From positions 1-64,000 of the forward strand of contig VYFX01000063.1 of assembly GCA_009842205.1 (NCBI GenBank): DNA of 64,000 bases, read 5' to 3'. Of the stretch, positions 1 through 8,869 are shown one piece after another. The translations under genes and the position numbers were made by a program. Numbering within the stretch: position 1 is the stretch's first letter; each line of letters begins with the position of its first letter. Under the pieces are notes generated by a model. It was not told the origin of the DNA and searched no databases. It saw nothing but the letters and a program-made list of their open reading frames with translations. This DNA is from Paracoccaceae bacterium. GTDB taxonomy: Bacteria; Pseudomonadota; Alphaproteobacteria; Rhodobacterales; Rhodobacteraceae.

Positions 1-1
1 A

Positions 2-199
2 TCTTTACCTCCTCCCCCTAAACTTGATGAAATGATATTTATTGCAAATAAATTATCAGAGCCTTTTAGTTTTGTTCGTATAGATATGTTTTCTTTAAAT
101 AGTAAAATACGTGTTGGTGAAATTACTAATCTTCCTGATAGTGGTTTGGGGAAATTTTTTCCAAGTGAAGTGGAATATGACTTGGGAAAGTTTTTTTGA
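2..199 (+). CDS. TupA-like ATP-grasp protein, C-terminal fragment
   Basis: An open frame enters from the left edge and stops with TGA at 197-199, giving 65 residues of C-terminus. The visible pattern is LDEMIFIANKLS, then FVRIDMF, GEIT and SGLGKFFPSE. It resembles the end of TupA-like ATP-grasp proteins found in capsule and O-antigen loci, where the usual pattern is 'LDEMIEIAEKLS...FVRVDLY...GE.T..P.SG.G'. Those proteins are thought to join amino acids or other groups to surface glycans. The start and most of the protein lie outside the window. The sugar-nucleotide genes just downstream fit a polysaccharide role. The family call rests on this short tail only. Confidence 0.55.
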   Translation, partial: SLPPPPKLDEMIFIANKLSEPFSFVRIDMFSLNSKIRVGEITNLPDSGLGKFFPSEVEYDLGKFF

Positions 200-360
200 T
201 TAAGATTTGATTCCCGATATATATTTCCATTTGGGTAGTCCAAACCTATATCCTGAGGGGGCCAAAAGATGACCTTACCCACCAAAACAGGGGAAAACCC
301 ATATAATTTTAGAAAGGAAAACCAAATACTGTTTCTAGATTTGGGGTTAAAATTTGTTTT

Positions 361-1344
361 ATGGCAGTTCTAATTACTGGAGTGGCAGGCTTTATTGGAT
401 TTCATATCAGTCAGAGGTTACTTTCTGAAGGTGAATCGGTTATTGGTATTGATAATTTGAATCAATTTTCCGAAGTTGAAATAAAAATTGCAAGACTAAA
501 TCAATTACTCTCCAAATCAAATTTTACTTTCCTGAAAGTGAATATTCACGATAAGGATGAACTTGTCCAAAACTGGACTAAGTTGAACGAGGTCAATTAT
601 ATTGTTCACCTTGCCGCACAGACAGGAGTAAGGTCATCAGTCGAAAAACCACATTTATATATATCTTCGAATATTGACGGCCATTTCAATATTCTTGAAT
701 TAGCTAGAAAACTTAAAAACTTAAAACATTTTATTTATGCCAGTTCCTCATCTGTGTACGGAAACTCGAAGAATATACCTTCTAAACTTGATGACGATAC
801 AGGGAATCCAAGATCATTATATGCTGCAACAAAAAAAGCAAGTGAACTAATGACGATCGCTTATTCAAATTTGTATGGAATACCAGCAACTGGTTTGAGA
901 TTTTTTACAGTATATGGTCCATGGGGACGTCCAGATATGTCTCCATTCATCTTCGTGAAATCAATTTTAGAAAACCGTCCTATTAAGATATTCAACAATG
1001 GTCTTATTCGCCGTGATTTTACATATATTGATGATATTGTTGAAGGGATACACTCAGTTATTCAACGTCCCTTCATTTGCAATAGTGAAGATATTACTCA
1101 CCGCCTATATAATTTAGGTAATACAAAGAGCATTCCTCTTCTTCACTTTATTGAAGTAATCGAGGCATCTTTGGAAAAGAAAGCAGTAAAAAAGTATTTA
1201 CCAATGCAACTTGGTGATGTTGTTGAAACCTGTGCTGATATAGAGGCTTCACGTCGTGACCTTGAATATGATCCTAAAGTATCAATTGAAGAGGGTATAC
1301 CCAAATTTATTGACTGGTTCAAACTCTATTATGGATTATCATGA
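361..1344 (+). CDS. NAD-dependent epimerase, probable UDP-glucuronate 4-epimerase
   Basis: A 327-residue extended short-chain dehydrogenase/reductase. The N-terminal NAD-binding glycine motif GVAGFIG is at residues 7-13. The catalytic YxxxK is Tyr154/Lys158, preceded by an SSSSVYG stretch, and RFFTVYGPWGRPDM matches the substrate loop of UDP-glucuronate 4-epimerases (CapI/LspL group). That reaction makes UDP-galacturonate from UDP-glucuronate. The next gene, UDP-glucose dehydrogenase, makes the UDP-glucuronate, so the two form a two-step pathway to a uronic acid for capsule or LPS. No clear ribosome-binding site precedes the ATG, which follows an AT-rich stretch. A related activity such as UDP-glucose 4-epimerase is less likely given the partner. 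Confidence 0.85.
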   Translation: MAVLITGVAGFIGFHISQRLLSEGESVIGIDNLNQFSEVEIKIARLNQLLSKSNFTFLKVNIHDKDELVQNWTKLNEVNYIVHLAAQTGVRSSVEKPHLYISSNIDGHFNILELARKLKNLKHFIYASSSSVYGNSKNIPSKLDDDTGNPRSLYAATKKASELMTIAYSNLYGIPATGLRFFTVYGPWGRPDMSPFIFVKSILENRPIKIFNNGLIRRDFTYIDDIVEGIHSVIQRPFICNSEDITHRLYNLGNTKSIPLLHFIEVIEASLEKKAVKKYLPMQLGDVVETCADIEASRRDLEYDPKVSIEEGIPKFIDWFKLYYGLS

Positions 1345-1378
1345 TTCATTTTCAAGAGATAGTTTCATTGGATAATTG

Positions 1379-2692
1379 ATGCGAATTTCGATTATTGGAA
1401 CTGGCTATGTAGGGCTGGTTTCTGGTGCATGCTTCTCGAAACTTGGTTTAAATGTAATATGTGTAGATAATGATGTTGAGAAACTCAACAGACTACAACG
1501 CAACATTATTGATATATATGAGCCAGGTCTTGAGGAATTGGTTCGCAGAGGTATAGATAGTGGTAAGTTGAGTTTTAGTGATGACCTACCTAATGCCGTT
1601 AACAAATCAGATATAGTATTTATTTCTGTTGGGACACAAGGAAAGCAAAACGGTGAATTAGATATATCTCAGGTGTTAATAGCTAGCCATGAAATTGCAA
1701 AAGCAATGTCTGGGTACACCTTAATAGTTACTAAATCAACTGTGCCTGTAGGAACTGGAAGTGAAATCGAAAGAATTTTTAAAAATATAGCAGGTAAGAA
1801 ATCATTCGATATTGCATCTAATCCTGAGTTTTTACGTGAAGGATCAGCTGTTTATGATTTTTTAAATCCTGAACGTATTGTTATTGGTTGCAAAAATGAT
1901 AAAGTTGCTAATTTGTTGAAAGGTCTTTACCAAGGGATAAACCTTGGTCCAGTTTTTCGAACAAATATTGAAACAGCTGAATTAATAAAATTTGCATCCA
2001 ACAGTTTTCTAGCAACAAAAATCACCTTTATTAATGAAATGTCGATCCTATGCGAAAGTGTTGGAGCAGATATCAGGGACTTGGCTACCGCATTGAAGTT
2101 TGATAAGAGAATCGGTGATACTTACTTATCCCCTGGGCCAGGATATGGTGGAAGTTGTCTTCCAAAAGATACTAAGGCACTTTTTGAAACTGCAAAGAAT
2201 CATGATGTTCAGGCACCGTTGATTAATTCAGTTATTCAAGCGAACGATGATAGAGTCATCCAACTATCTCGAAGAGTCACAAATTCATTTGAAAATCCTG
2301 AAGGGATCAGAATTGGAGTGTTAGGTACAACGTTCAAAGCAAATACAGATGATATTCGACATTCACCATCTATTTATCTTATTCGCAGGCTTATTCAAGC
2401 TGGTTTCAAAATCAATACCTATGACCCAAAAGGCAATATTAGTACCTTAAAATCTCTTCCTGAAGTTCAAGTTTGTGAGAATGCCTACAAGGCCGCCATT
2501 AATTGCCAAGCAATAATTATTATGACTGAGTGGGAAGACTTTAGAGTTTTAGATTTCAACAAGATAGGTAAACTTATGTGCAATAAGTTAATATTCGACT
2601 TCCGGAACCTACTAGATGAAAAGAAATTACTAAAACTTGGATTTGCATATAAAGGGGTGGGATTCAAAACACCCGAAAGAATAAAAGAATAA
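1379..2692 (+). CDS. ugd: UDP-glucose 6-dehydrogenase
   Basis: A 437-residue cytosolic enzyme that oxidises UDP-glucose to UDP-glucuronate with two NAD. The N-terminal dinucleotide motif is GTGYVGLV near residues 7-14. Further landmarks are TKSTVPVGTG and NPEFLREG, and the catalytic cysteine (Cys260) sits in GPGYGGSCLPKD. The C-terminal UDP-binding domain begins near GVLGTTFKANTDDIRHSP. Length and domain order match the family. The ATG at 1379 is taken as start; a TTG one codon upstream is also possible. It lies 34 bp after the epimerase on the same strand and most likely shares its transcript. Confidence 0.95.
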   Translation: MRISIIGTGYVGLVSGACFSKLGLNVICVDNDVEKLNRLQRNIIDIYEPGLEELVRRGIDSGKLSFSDDLPNAVNKSDIVFISVGTQGKQNGELDISQVLIASHEIAKAMSGYTLIVTKSTVPVGTGSEIERIFKNIAGKKSFDIASNPEFLREGSAVYDFLNPERIVIGCKNDKVANLLKGLYQGINLGPVFRTNIETAELIKFASNSFLATKITFINEMSILCESVGADIRDLATALKFDKRIGDTYLSPGPGYGGSCLPKDTKALFETAKNHDVQAPLINSVIQANDDRVIQLSRRVTNSFENPEGIRIGVLGTTFKANTDDIRHSPSIYLIRRLIQAGFKINTYDPKGNISTLKSLPEVQVCENAYKAAINCQAIIIMTEWEDFRVLDFNKIGKLMCNKLIFDFRNLLDEKKLLKLGFAYKGVGFKTPERIKE

Positions 2693-2836
2693 GCAGCTAT
2701 TTTATCCACGTTTCAATTTCTTGCAAATATCAACACTTTTTTACTACCTCAATTTAAAATTTGTGGTTAACCTCTTCTCTTGGTCAATTCTAATCTCATT
2801 ATTACCAATAATTAAAATTGAACCGGAAAAAATATT

Positions 2837-3808
2837 ATGAACGATCTAGTATCTGTAATTATGCCAGTATACAATTCGGAGCAATATTTAGAAGAAGCAA
2901 TCAATTCAGTACTTTCACAAACATATAAAAATTTCGAATTAATAATAATTAATGACAGTTCTACAGATAAAACAAAAGACATTTTAAGATCATTTACTGA
3001 CACGAGGATTAAATTAGAAAATTTAAAAAGCAATGTTGGAATTACCAAAGCACTAAACCTGGGAATAAAAGTTTCTAGCGGAAAATACCTTCTCAGGATG
3101 GATTCTGATGATATTTGTTTGAGAAATCGTTTTGCTAATCAAGTACGGTTTATGACTCAGAATCCAAATATTGCAGTTTCAAGTGGTGAAGCAATTGTAA
3201 TACATAATGATAATATAACGGGCAAAATCCTTAGACCTCCAAGAACGCATCGTGATTGTTTAAGTGCTTTAGTTTTTGGCAGTTCATGTTTCATTCATCC
3301 AGCAACAATCATGCGGCGTACTATATTTCTAGAGGGCAACCTATACGATCCAAATTACCTTGTAGCACAAGATTATGAACTTTGGACAAGACTGGTTAAA
3401 GTTTATGCTTTTGGCAATCTTCCAAAGAAACTTATTTATTACAGAATTAGTAATAAGAATATTTCTTTTTTGTATAAAGATTCTCAAAAAGCAAATACTC
3501 TTAAGGCGAATAAAATTCTATTGTTTGAAATACTTTCTCCTTATATTTCTTCTTCAGATTTAAGTAGTTTTTTTGAGTTCATAGAATGTTTCAAAACTCA
3601 AAGGACTATTGCAGGTTTGGATCTGAAGCACCTTGATAATATTTGGAAAAATTTACCGGAAGATGTGAAGAGTATATGTTATAAGCTATTTAAAGAAATT
3701 ATACGGAAAAATATTATGAAAATATACTGGAATCCAAAGGATCAGATTTCGTGGACTCTATTAAAAAACTATTTCAGATATCGACTGAAAAATAAATTGG
3801 TTCAGTAA
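2837..3808 (+). CDS. family 2 glycosyltransferase
   Basis: A 323-residue GT-A fold transferase. It opens with VSVIMPVYNSEQYLEEAINSV, the standard GT2 nucleotide-binding start. Asp40 is the usual base contact and the DSDD metal-binding motif is at 89-92. HPATIMR (154-160) and QDYELW (178-183) supply the acceptor and catalytic loop seen in polysaccharide GT2 enzymes. It transfers a sugar from a nucleotide donor during surface-glycan assembly on the cytosolic face of the membrane. The exact sugar cannot be read from sequence. No transmembrane helix is evident. The gene is AT-rich like its neighbours and ends the first polysaccharide block. Confidence 0.85.
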   Translation: MNDLVSVIMPVYNSEQYLEEAINSVLSQTYKNFELIIINDSSTDKTKDILRSFTDTRIKLENLKSNVGITKALNLGIKVSSGKYLLRMDSDDICLRNRFANQVRFMTQNPNIAVSSGEAIVIHNDNITGKILRPPRTHRDCLSALVFGSSCFIHPATIMRRTIFLEGNLYDPNYLVAQDYELWTRLVKVYAFGNLPKKLIYYRISNKNISFLYKDSQKANTLKANKILLFEILSPYISSSDLSSFFEFIECFKTQRTIAGLDLKHLDNIWKNLPEDVKSICYKLFKEIIRKNIMKIYWNPKDQISWTLLKNYFRYRLKNKLVQ

Positions 3809-3816
3809 ATCATCTT

Positions 3817-3960
3817 TGGGCCTGAATCATAAGTCACAAAGACAATAAAAATGATGCTGTTTGACCTGAAATTCAGAATTGAATTGGAATCAAAAATATT
3901 TTTTTTTGTCTGGAAATGTATTGAATTTGCTACATTTTTGGATTTATCGAAAAAAACTTG
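3817..3960 (+). repeat. decayed copy of the 132-bp MITE-like repeat
   Basis: The left end TGGGCCTGAATCATAAGTC (3817-3835) and about 75 bp after it match the reverse complement of the element at 26326-26457 with only a few mismatches (ACAAAGACAATAAAAATGAT and onward). The right end is degenerate: TTTTTGGATTTATCGAA replaces TTTTTGGACTTATGAAA. The copy sits immediately after the glycosyltransferase stop codon. Confidence 0.75.
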
Positions 3961-4105
3961 TTGCAATCAAAGCCCATAAGAATAACCTATAGACCAATTA
4001 TAATCATATGGTTTTTGATACCTTTTGCTAATTGAAGTTTAGCCTAGTAACAGCGTCCAATTGTGATGATTTTGGGGTTCCAAATTTTACAGGAAGTTGG
4101 TTAAA

Positions 4106-4167
4106 GGCTATGAGTCTTTTTTTAGTTGTTTTGGTATTATTAGTGTCTTCCCCTTTTTTGGTGGGTT
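4106..4167 (+). repeat. dispersed repeat, partner at 57066-57127
   Basis: GGCTATGAGTC followed by a T-rich stretch, TTGGTAT, GTGTCTTC and TTTTTTGGTGGG recurs in the same order at 57066-57127 with small gaps. Similarity is partial and seen by eye. It lies in non-coding DNA in both places, so it is probably a remnant of mobile or duplicated DNA. Confidence 0.4.
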
Positions 4168-4662
4168 GAATTTGTATTGAAATGGCTGAATTGACTCCAA
4201 GGATGATGTTGAAACTGTGAAATGCAGCCGGCTCATTAGTCTTGCTTCAAATCCTTTGGTCTTGAGGTGCATTGTAATGAATGGAAGGATTTCATGGACT
4301 TTTTTGCAAACGATCATGAAATACCTTGTTTGCGGCACATAGAAGGGCTGCGGGAGGAAAAATGATTTGATGGCTTGTTATTTACCCACCATATTTGGTG
4401 AAGAGCCAATTATTAATTTCAAATTTCAAACTGAGACACTACCCATTTCGAATCTCCTCACTAGACTGATTTGTGTCATGTAACTGTAGTTTGGAGTAGA
4501 GAAAAGTTTCAGTTTAAATTGGTTCCGTTGTTCCTATTTGGTGATTTCCCATCACCAAAGTCGACATGGTCTGCTTCCATTCGGCGATTTATCTGGTGTT
4601 TCACTAACATGTACAGTAACATTGATTATGTTGAAGTAAAAGGATGTAATTGCCCTCCATGA

Positions 4663-5056
4663 ATTTATGCAGCAGGGCCTTCTATGCGGGAGATCTCAAG
4701 ATTGACGGACCATAATCGCAGTACCGTCACCAAATACCTGCAACTGAGGTGAAGGTGCCACATTACAGTTCCTGCCCTCCGAGATCGGGGAAACTGACAC
4801 CCTTCGAGCCTTATATCAAGCCACGTCTGGACAGTTCTCCCCATGTGTCTAGCAAAAGTCACTGTTCCGGGAAATCAGGGACCAGGACTATCAGGGATGC
4901 TATACCTTGGTGAAAGTAGCGGCGGTCAATGGCCGAACAATCCGATCGTTCCCATACCACTACCAGGCGCACATATGGAAGGCCTTCGAGTTGCAGCCCC
5001 CATCATACAGAGACGTTCAAACTGTCAACTTGATTCGGCGTTTGTGGACAAGGTAA
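4663..5056 (+). pseudogene. istA: relic of IS21-family transposase istA
   Basis: Three reading frames read in order recover an IstA-like N-terminal half. The first frame (from 4663) gives AAGPSMREISRLTDHNRSTV-TKYL, the helix-turn-helix of IstA, and then stops. A second frame gives PPRSGKLTPFEPYIKPRLDS, matching the family's 'PPRPSKLDPYKPYI'. A third frame from 4865 gives FREIRDQDYQGCYTLVKVAA, matching 'YREIRAQGYTGSYTLVK', and ends at TAA 5054-5056. The DDE catalytic core and the partner istB are missing, so the element is dead. Stop codons and frameshifts are seen directly; the family assignment is from remembered IS21 motifs. Confidence 0.7.
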
Positions 5057-5261
5057 AGCCAGATACAGATCTTGGATCGTACCTAACCCATACTTCCCAT
5101 GAGCCCGGTGTCACTAACGGCTTAAAAATACATCAATAGTGTTGATTTAAAAGATACCATAACTTGACAGTTTTCCGTCCATTGTGACATAAGGACTGGG
5201 AAACGGAGGGTATCTCAAGCAAAGGGGGCTCTCCATCAATTTCATCCTGAAAGGAGTCACC

Positions 5262-5360
5262 ATGAAACATTACGAAAGCAAGCGCTTCGGCAAACGAGAA
5301 AGAGTAAGGACCTATTGCAGAAAGAAACCCAGATGGGTAGCAAGGCGGATGAAGGGGTAA
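5262..5360 (+). CDS. possible small basic protein (32 aa)
   Basis: An ATG preceded by GAAAGGAGTCACC (good ribosome-binding spacing) opens a 32-codon frame, MKHYESKRFGKRERVR and onward, rich in Arg and Lys. Its last part overlaps DNA that is also conserved, without the frame, downstream of the porin at 19606. That suggests the similarity is nucleotide-level 3' flank of a duplicated porin rather than coding conservation. No family is recognised. It could be spurious. Confidence 0.2.
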   Translation: MKHYESKRFGKRERVRTYCRKKPRWVARRMKG

Positions 5361-5419
5361 TGCGGTTTTTTTGAGAGTACTTCTTTCCGACTCTGTATTG
5401 TGGGTTCAGCAATGAAAAA

Positions 5420-5436
5420 GGGCGGTAAAACCGCCC
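5420..5436 (-). terminator. Rho-independent terminator of porin 1
   Basis: Read on the minus strand, GGGCGGT-TTT-ACCGCCC is followed by TTTTT. It lies 26 bp beyond the porin stop codon at 5463. Confidence 0.9.
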
Positions 5437-5462
5437 TCTTGGAATATTTTGAATGGATGCAA

Positions 5463-6473
5463 CTAGAATGACATCGCAATGCTGGCTTCAAGGGTGGTTA
5501 CCTTTTCTACATTCTCTGTATCCACCTGATCCACACCAGCGTTAAAGGAAGCTCCTCCACCGAGATCGTAGTCGAAATCAACCGAAATCTTTTTCTTCTT
5601 AACCGAAGTTACGAACCCAGCAGCAGCATCTACGATTAAGCCGGCATTGGCTGTCCTTTGTGTTTTATTGGTAGAATACGCCAATGAGATTGTTGCATTT
5701 TCACCAGCAGCCATACTGGCCTTCACACCCACTCCCGATCTCTTTTCACCGTACATGTTGCCTGCGGGAACAGGAACATCATCAGTAGGAGCAGCGGTTA
5801 TGGCCATATCGTCGTTGTCCGCACTCTCGGACTTGGCATAGAAAACACTCGTGCTTACACCAGACAGATCGGTGCTAACGCCCAGGGCCAATCCCTTTTC
5901 ACTGTCCATTCCGACGCCAACATTAACCGCACCAGCATCATATTTCACACCCATTGACCATTGATTTTCATCATCACCGGACGGTTCATTGGAGGTAAGC
6001 ACGTAGGATGCACCTTCGAAACTGCCGGACAGCTCAATTTTGTGACCAGAAGCAAGAAGGATGTTATCCTCTTCTGTAACACCAATGCCACCAGCACTCC
6101 AGGCACCTGGGTCCGGGTCACCAAAAGCAAGTTTCCAAGCTCCACCAGCTCCACCGACATAAACAGTGGAACCCTTTACTTTACCATCAGCTCGACCATC
6201 CTGTTCAATGGCAAGACTGGCCCCGAACATCAAACCACCGTCAGTGGTTCCAGATGCTGCAAATGAAACCTGGAAATCCTCAATAAGAGCCATTCCACTG
6301 TCGTTAGCTTCAACGTCAGAACTCACATTCTTGACCCCCATTTTCGCAGCACCGGTTACTGCAACTGATGGTGCCGGGGCTTCCATCATCATTTCCTTGT
6401 CAGCTTCTTCCATAGCGTACGAAACACTACCAGCCAGAGCAAGGGCAGATGTGATTATAATAAGTTTTTTCAT
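5463..6473 (-). CDS. outer-membrane porin, paralogue 1
   Basis: A 336-residue protein with a signal peptide (MKKLIIITSALALAGSVSYA) followed by an acidic, Met-rich linker ending in MMMEAPAPS. A Gly-rich beta-barrel follows and ends in a terminal Phe (SIAMSF), the signal for outer-membrane assembly. It resembles the Rhodobacter-type/Gram-negative porin superfamily that forms trimeric diffusion channels. It is nearly identical over long stretches to the porin at 19606-20643, including the 3' terminator. The two differ in short segments that look like surface loops, for example around residues 215-245. Transcription is divergent from porin 2. Substrate selectivity cannot be inferred. Confidence 0.85.
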   Translation of the reverse strand: MKKLIIITSALALAGSVSYAMEEADKEMMMEAPAPSVAVTGAAKMGVKNVSSDVEANDSGMALIEDFQVSFAASGTTDGGLMFGASLAIEQDGRADGKVKGSTVYVGGAGGAWKLAFGDPDPGAWSAGGIGVTEEDNILLASGHKIELSGSFEGASYVLTSNEPSGDDENQWSMGVKYDAGAVNVGVGMDSEKGLALGVSTDLSGVSTSVFYAKSESADNDDMAITAAPTDDVPVPAGNMYGEKRSGVGVKASMAAGENATISLAYSTNKTQRTANAGLIVDAAAGFVTSVKKKKISVDFDYDLGGGASFNAGVDQVDTENVEKVTTLEASIAMSF

Positions 6474-6506
6474 TACCTATCCCTTTTATCCTTGATAATA
6501 TAAAGT
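6474..6506 (-). promoter_or_regulatory. conserved porin leader with ribosome-binding site
   Basis: On the minus strand the leader TTTATATTATCAAGGATAAA, then AGGGATAGGTA, directly precedes the ATG. The same leader occurs before all four porins (6474, 7063, 10259, 20644). AAGGATAA/AGGGATAGG supplies the Shine-Dalgarno. The upstream TATATTAT may be a -10 element or an mRNA element. Confidence 0.6.
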
Positions 6507-7062
6507 ACCGAGGTTTGTTCGGGTGGAAGAATGATCGGGCTTATTCGGACAAAAAGGCTTTAACTATGCGAATTTCCATATCTCTTCTAAATGGAAGAAG
6601 GGTCGAATTATTCAGGAAAAATATTTGCTTGATTCCGAATTCAGTTATAAGCCATCAAGACTTTATTTTAGTTTTCAGCTACACTTTAAGCCTACATTTC
6701 TTGATTTGAGCCAACATGAAAATCAAATTATACACGTTGATATCCACCACAAATTTCTTTGTTATTTCAAGAAGAAAAGTCGGGGGTAATATTCGAAGAA
6801 TAGTTTCTTCAGGAAACTTTATGGTACTTAAGGGCTTCTGAACTGGATTATTTGACCAGTTGCCAAACAATTTCTTCTTTGCTTGGAATTCAACAAACAA
6901 TAATCCATGAATGTTTCTGATTAATATCCAACCTGACATAAACGCCTTGGAATTATCCCTGTTGTAAAAAAGATACAGTCTAAATTAATATAAATTAATT
7001 ACTTCCTTTGTTCCCCAGCAATGCTAAATTTGGCCTCGGTAGTAATAACGCTACCATTTAGT
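6507..7062. other. divergent intergenic region between porins 1 and 2
   Basis: About 550 bp of AT-rich DNA with no convincing gene. It must carry the promoters of both porins. Positions 6596-6625 resemble 59066-59095 upstream of the zinc-finger gene (shared GTCGAATTATTC core). Nothing else is recognised. Confidence 0.5.
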
Positions 7063-7087
7063 AATTTATATTATCAAGGATAAAGTG
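7063..7087 (+). promoter_or_regulatory. conserved porin leader of porin 2
   Basis: TTTATATTATCAAGGATAAA precedes GTGATG. AAGGA lies 7 bases before the ATG at 7088, which decides for ATG 7088 over the GTG at 7085. Confidence 0.6.
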
Positions 7088-8719
7088 ATGAAGAGATTTA
7101 TTACAATCGCATCTGCCCTTGCTCTGGTTGGCTCCTTTTCATACGCCATGGAAGAGGTTTCGGAAGAAGCCACCATGGAAGAAGCCATGATGGACGAGGA
7201 AATGATGATGGAAGCCCCGGCTCCCTCTGTGACAATCGCAGGTTCAGCCGAAATAGGTTTCAAGAATGTTGATGACAGTTTAAAGTTAAAGCCGGATGCT
7301 GAATCAATTCAGTTGATTCGGGAATACAAGGTGGCGTTCAGTTCATCGGGAACCACTGATGGTGGCATTTTATTTGGCGCCGGTATCAACATCAACGATA
7401 CCGAGGACAATGATCCCCATCAGTCAGTCAGTGCAGCCAATGTCCATGTCGGTGCAGCTGATGGGTCGTGGAAGCTTCAGCTGGGTGGCAATGACCCCGG
7501 TATTGAGGTTGCCGGAGGTATTGGTGTTGCCGATGATCACTTCGGTGGTGGCAAGGATGCCACAATCGGGTTGTCGGGAGCTTTCGAGGGAGCCACCTTC
7601 AGGATTACGATGTCGAATCCGAGCAACACTGTAACAGCTCGAAAGATTTCCTGGGATGGTACCTACAAGGATTCAGGTCTTGATAGTGATATGTTTGGTT
7701 ATAGTTATGATTCTGCTGGTGCTGAAACCGTTCCGACGGATGTAACTGGTTTCGATGCCGCCAGAATTGATGGCATTCTTAAAGCAGCAGGTGTCAAAGG
7801 TAACACCAAGACCTTCATATCCGCAGCAAAATTCAAGGAATGGGCTGCAGCTTGTGGTATATCCTATACGGATGGAAATGTTGGAACTGATGCTACTGAT
7901 GATACTGATGACAATGCTGGTGATGGTATAGTACAACCTCATGGTACTGGGGAAAATCAAGACACCTATGCTGTTGTTGCTGCTAACCTTAACAGATGTT
8001 CCGATGAGCACCTTGATATGAGCGACACGGTATCAGTTACGGATAACCATGCGGATCACTACGCTTCCAAGGCAAAGACTGACAACTGGTCGGTTGGATT
8101 CAGTTATGAACTCAATCCCGTTACGGTCGGTGTAGGTATGGATTCCCACAAAGGTCTCGCTTTGCAATTGGGAACCGATCTCGCAGGTGTTGCTGTTAAG
8201 GCATTCTATGGTAAATCAGAGTTTGATAAAGTCCGCCTTGGTACGGAGGCAAAAGTGAATAGAATCATCAGGAATAAAGCACCGGGTGATACTGCGACTG
8301 CTGCTGGAACTGCTTTTACAACCGCAGCCAATTTCGGTAGAGGTACAGATCAACCACCCTTTGGTGATGGTTATACGGTTGATCTCACTGTCAAGGATAT
8401 CATGGGAAGACAGGAAAACACTGGTATCGGTGTCAGTGCCTCAGTTCCAGCCGGAGAGGGCGCCACATTCACGGTCGCCTACTCCACCAACAAGATGGAG
8501 CAAATGAGTACTGGAACAGGAGCTTCAAAAATCTTCAATGGTACAGCCACTACCAAGTTGATTGATATAGACTTTGAATATGCCCTCGGAGGAGGAGCCA
8601 CATTCAAGGCTGGCATCGACAAGAAGGATGTCGAGACGATAAAGAGGGGTACAACAGCCGGGGTAGTCACTCCCAGTGATGTAACCACACTCTCTGCATC
8701 AATCGGGATGACCTTCTAA
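7088..8719 (+). CDS. outer-membrane porin, paralogue 2 (long form)
   Basis: A 543-residue member of the local porin family. It has a signal peptide (MKRFITIASALALVGSFSYA), an extended acidic Met/Glu linker with EEAMMDEEMMMEAPAPS, a beta-barrel and the C-terminal Phe (SIGMTF). It is about 200 residues longer than porins 1 and 4. The extra length lies mainly between residues 190 and 340 and is Asp/Thr/Gly-rich (for example TDATDDTDDNAGDG), as expected of a large exposed loop, with another insert near 380-430. Conserved barrel motifs shared with the paralogues include SSGTTDGG, GVGMDSHKGLAL and YALGGGATFKAGIDK. A strong terminator follows. Its larger loops suggest a different ligand or immune/phage-facing surface. 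Confidence 0.8.
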   Translation: MKRFITIASALALVGSFSYAMEEVSEEATMEEAMMDEEMMMEAPAPSVTIAGSAEIGFKNVDDSLKLKPDAESIQLIREYKVAFSSSGTTDGGILFGAGININDTEDNDPHQSVSAANVHVGAADGSWKLQLGGNDPGIEVAGGIGVADDHFGGGKDATIGLSGAFEGATFRITMSNPSNTVTARKISWDGTYKDSGLDSDMFGYSYDSAGAETVPTDVTGFDAARIDGILKAAGVKGNTKTFISAAKFKEWAAACGISYTDGNVGTDATDDTDDNAGDGIVQPHGTGENQDTYAVVAANLNRCSDEHLDMSDTVSVTDNHADHYASKAKTDNWSVGFSYELNPVTVGVGMDSHKGLALQLGTDLAGVAVKAFYGKSEFDKVRLGTEAKVNRIIRNKAPGDTATAAGTAFTTAANFGRGTDQPPFGDGYTVDLTVKDIMGRQENTGIGVSASVPAGEGATFTVAYSTNKMEQMSTGTGASKIFNGTATTKLIDIDFEYALGGGATFKAGIDKKDVETIKRGTTAGVVTPSDVTTLSASIGMTF

Positions 8720-8738
8720 ATCCAAAACATTCAAGGGA

Positions 8739-8756
8739 GGGCGGTTTTCACCGCCC
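8739..8756 (+). terminator. Rho-independent terminator of porin 2
   Basis: GGGCGGT-TTTC-ACCGCCC followed by TTTTTC begins 20 bp after the stop codon. Confidence 0.9.
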
Positions 8757-8827
8757 TTTTTCTATTGGAGATTTTTAGGAGTGTGAAAATTCCCGTATAT
8801 TTAATAGAGGGGATTAACAGATAAAAA

Positions 8828-8847
8828 GGGGCGGTGAATACCGCCCC
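8828..8847 (-). terminator. Rho-independent terminator of porin 3
   Basis: On the minus strand GGGGCGGT-ATTC-ACCGCCCC is followed by TTTTTAT. It faces the porin 2 terminator from the convergent gene. Confidence 0.9.
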
Positions 8848-8869
8848 CTACATGTTTCAAATCAACCAG

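Noticed and set aside
4843..5139. 98-codon plus-strand frame
   Set aside because: It runs through the istA relic in the wrong frame; the relic's frames show the meaningful similarity.
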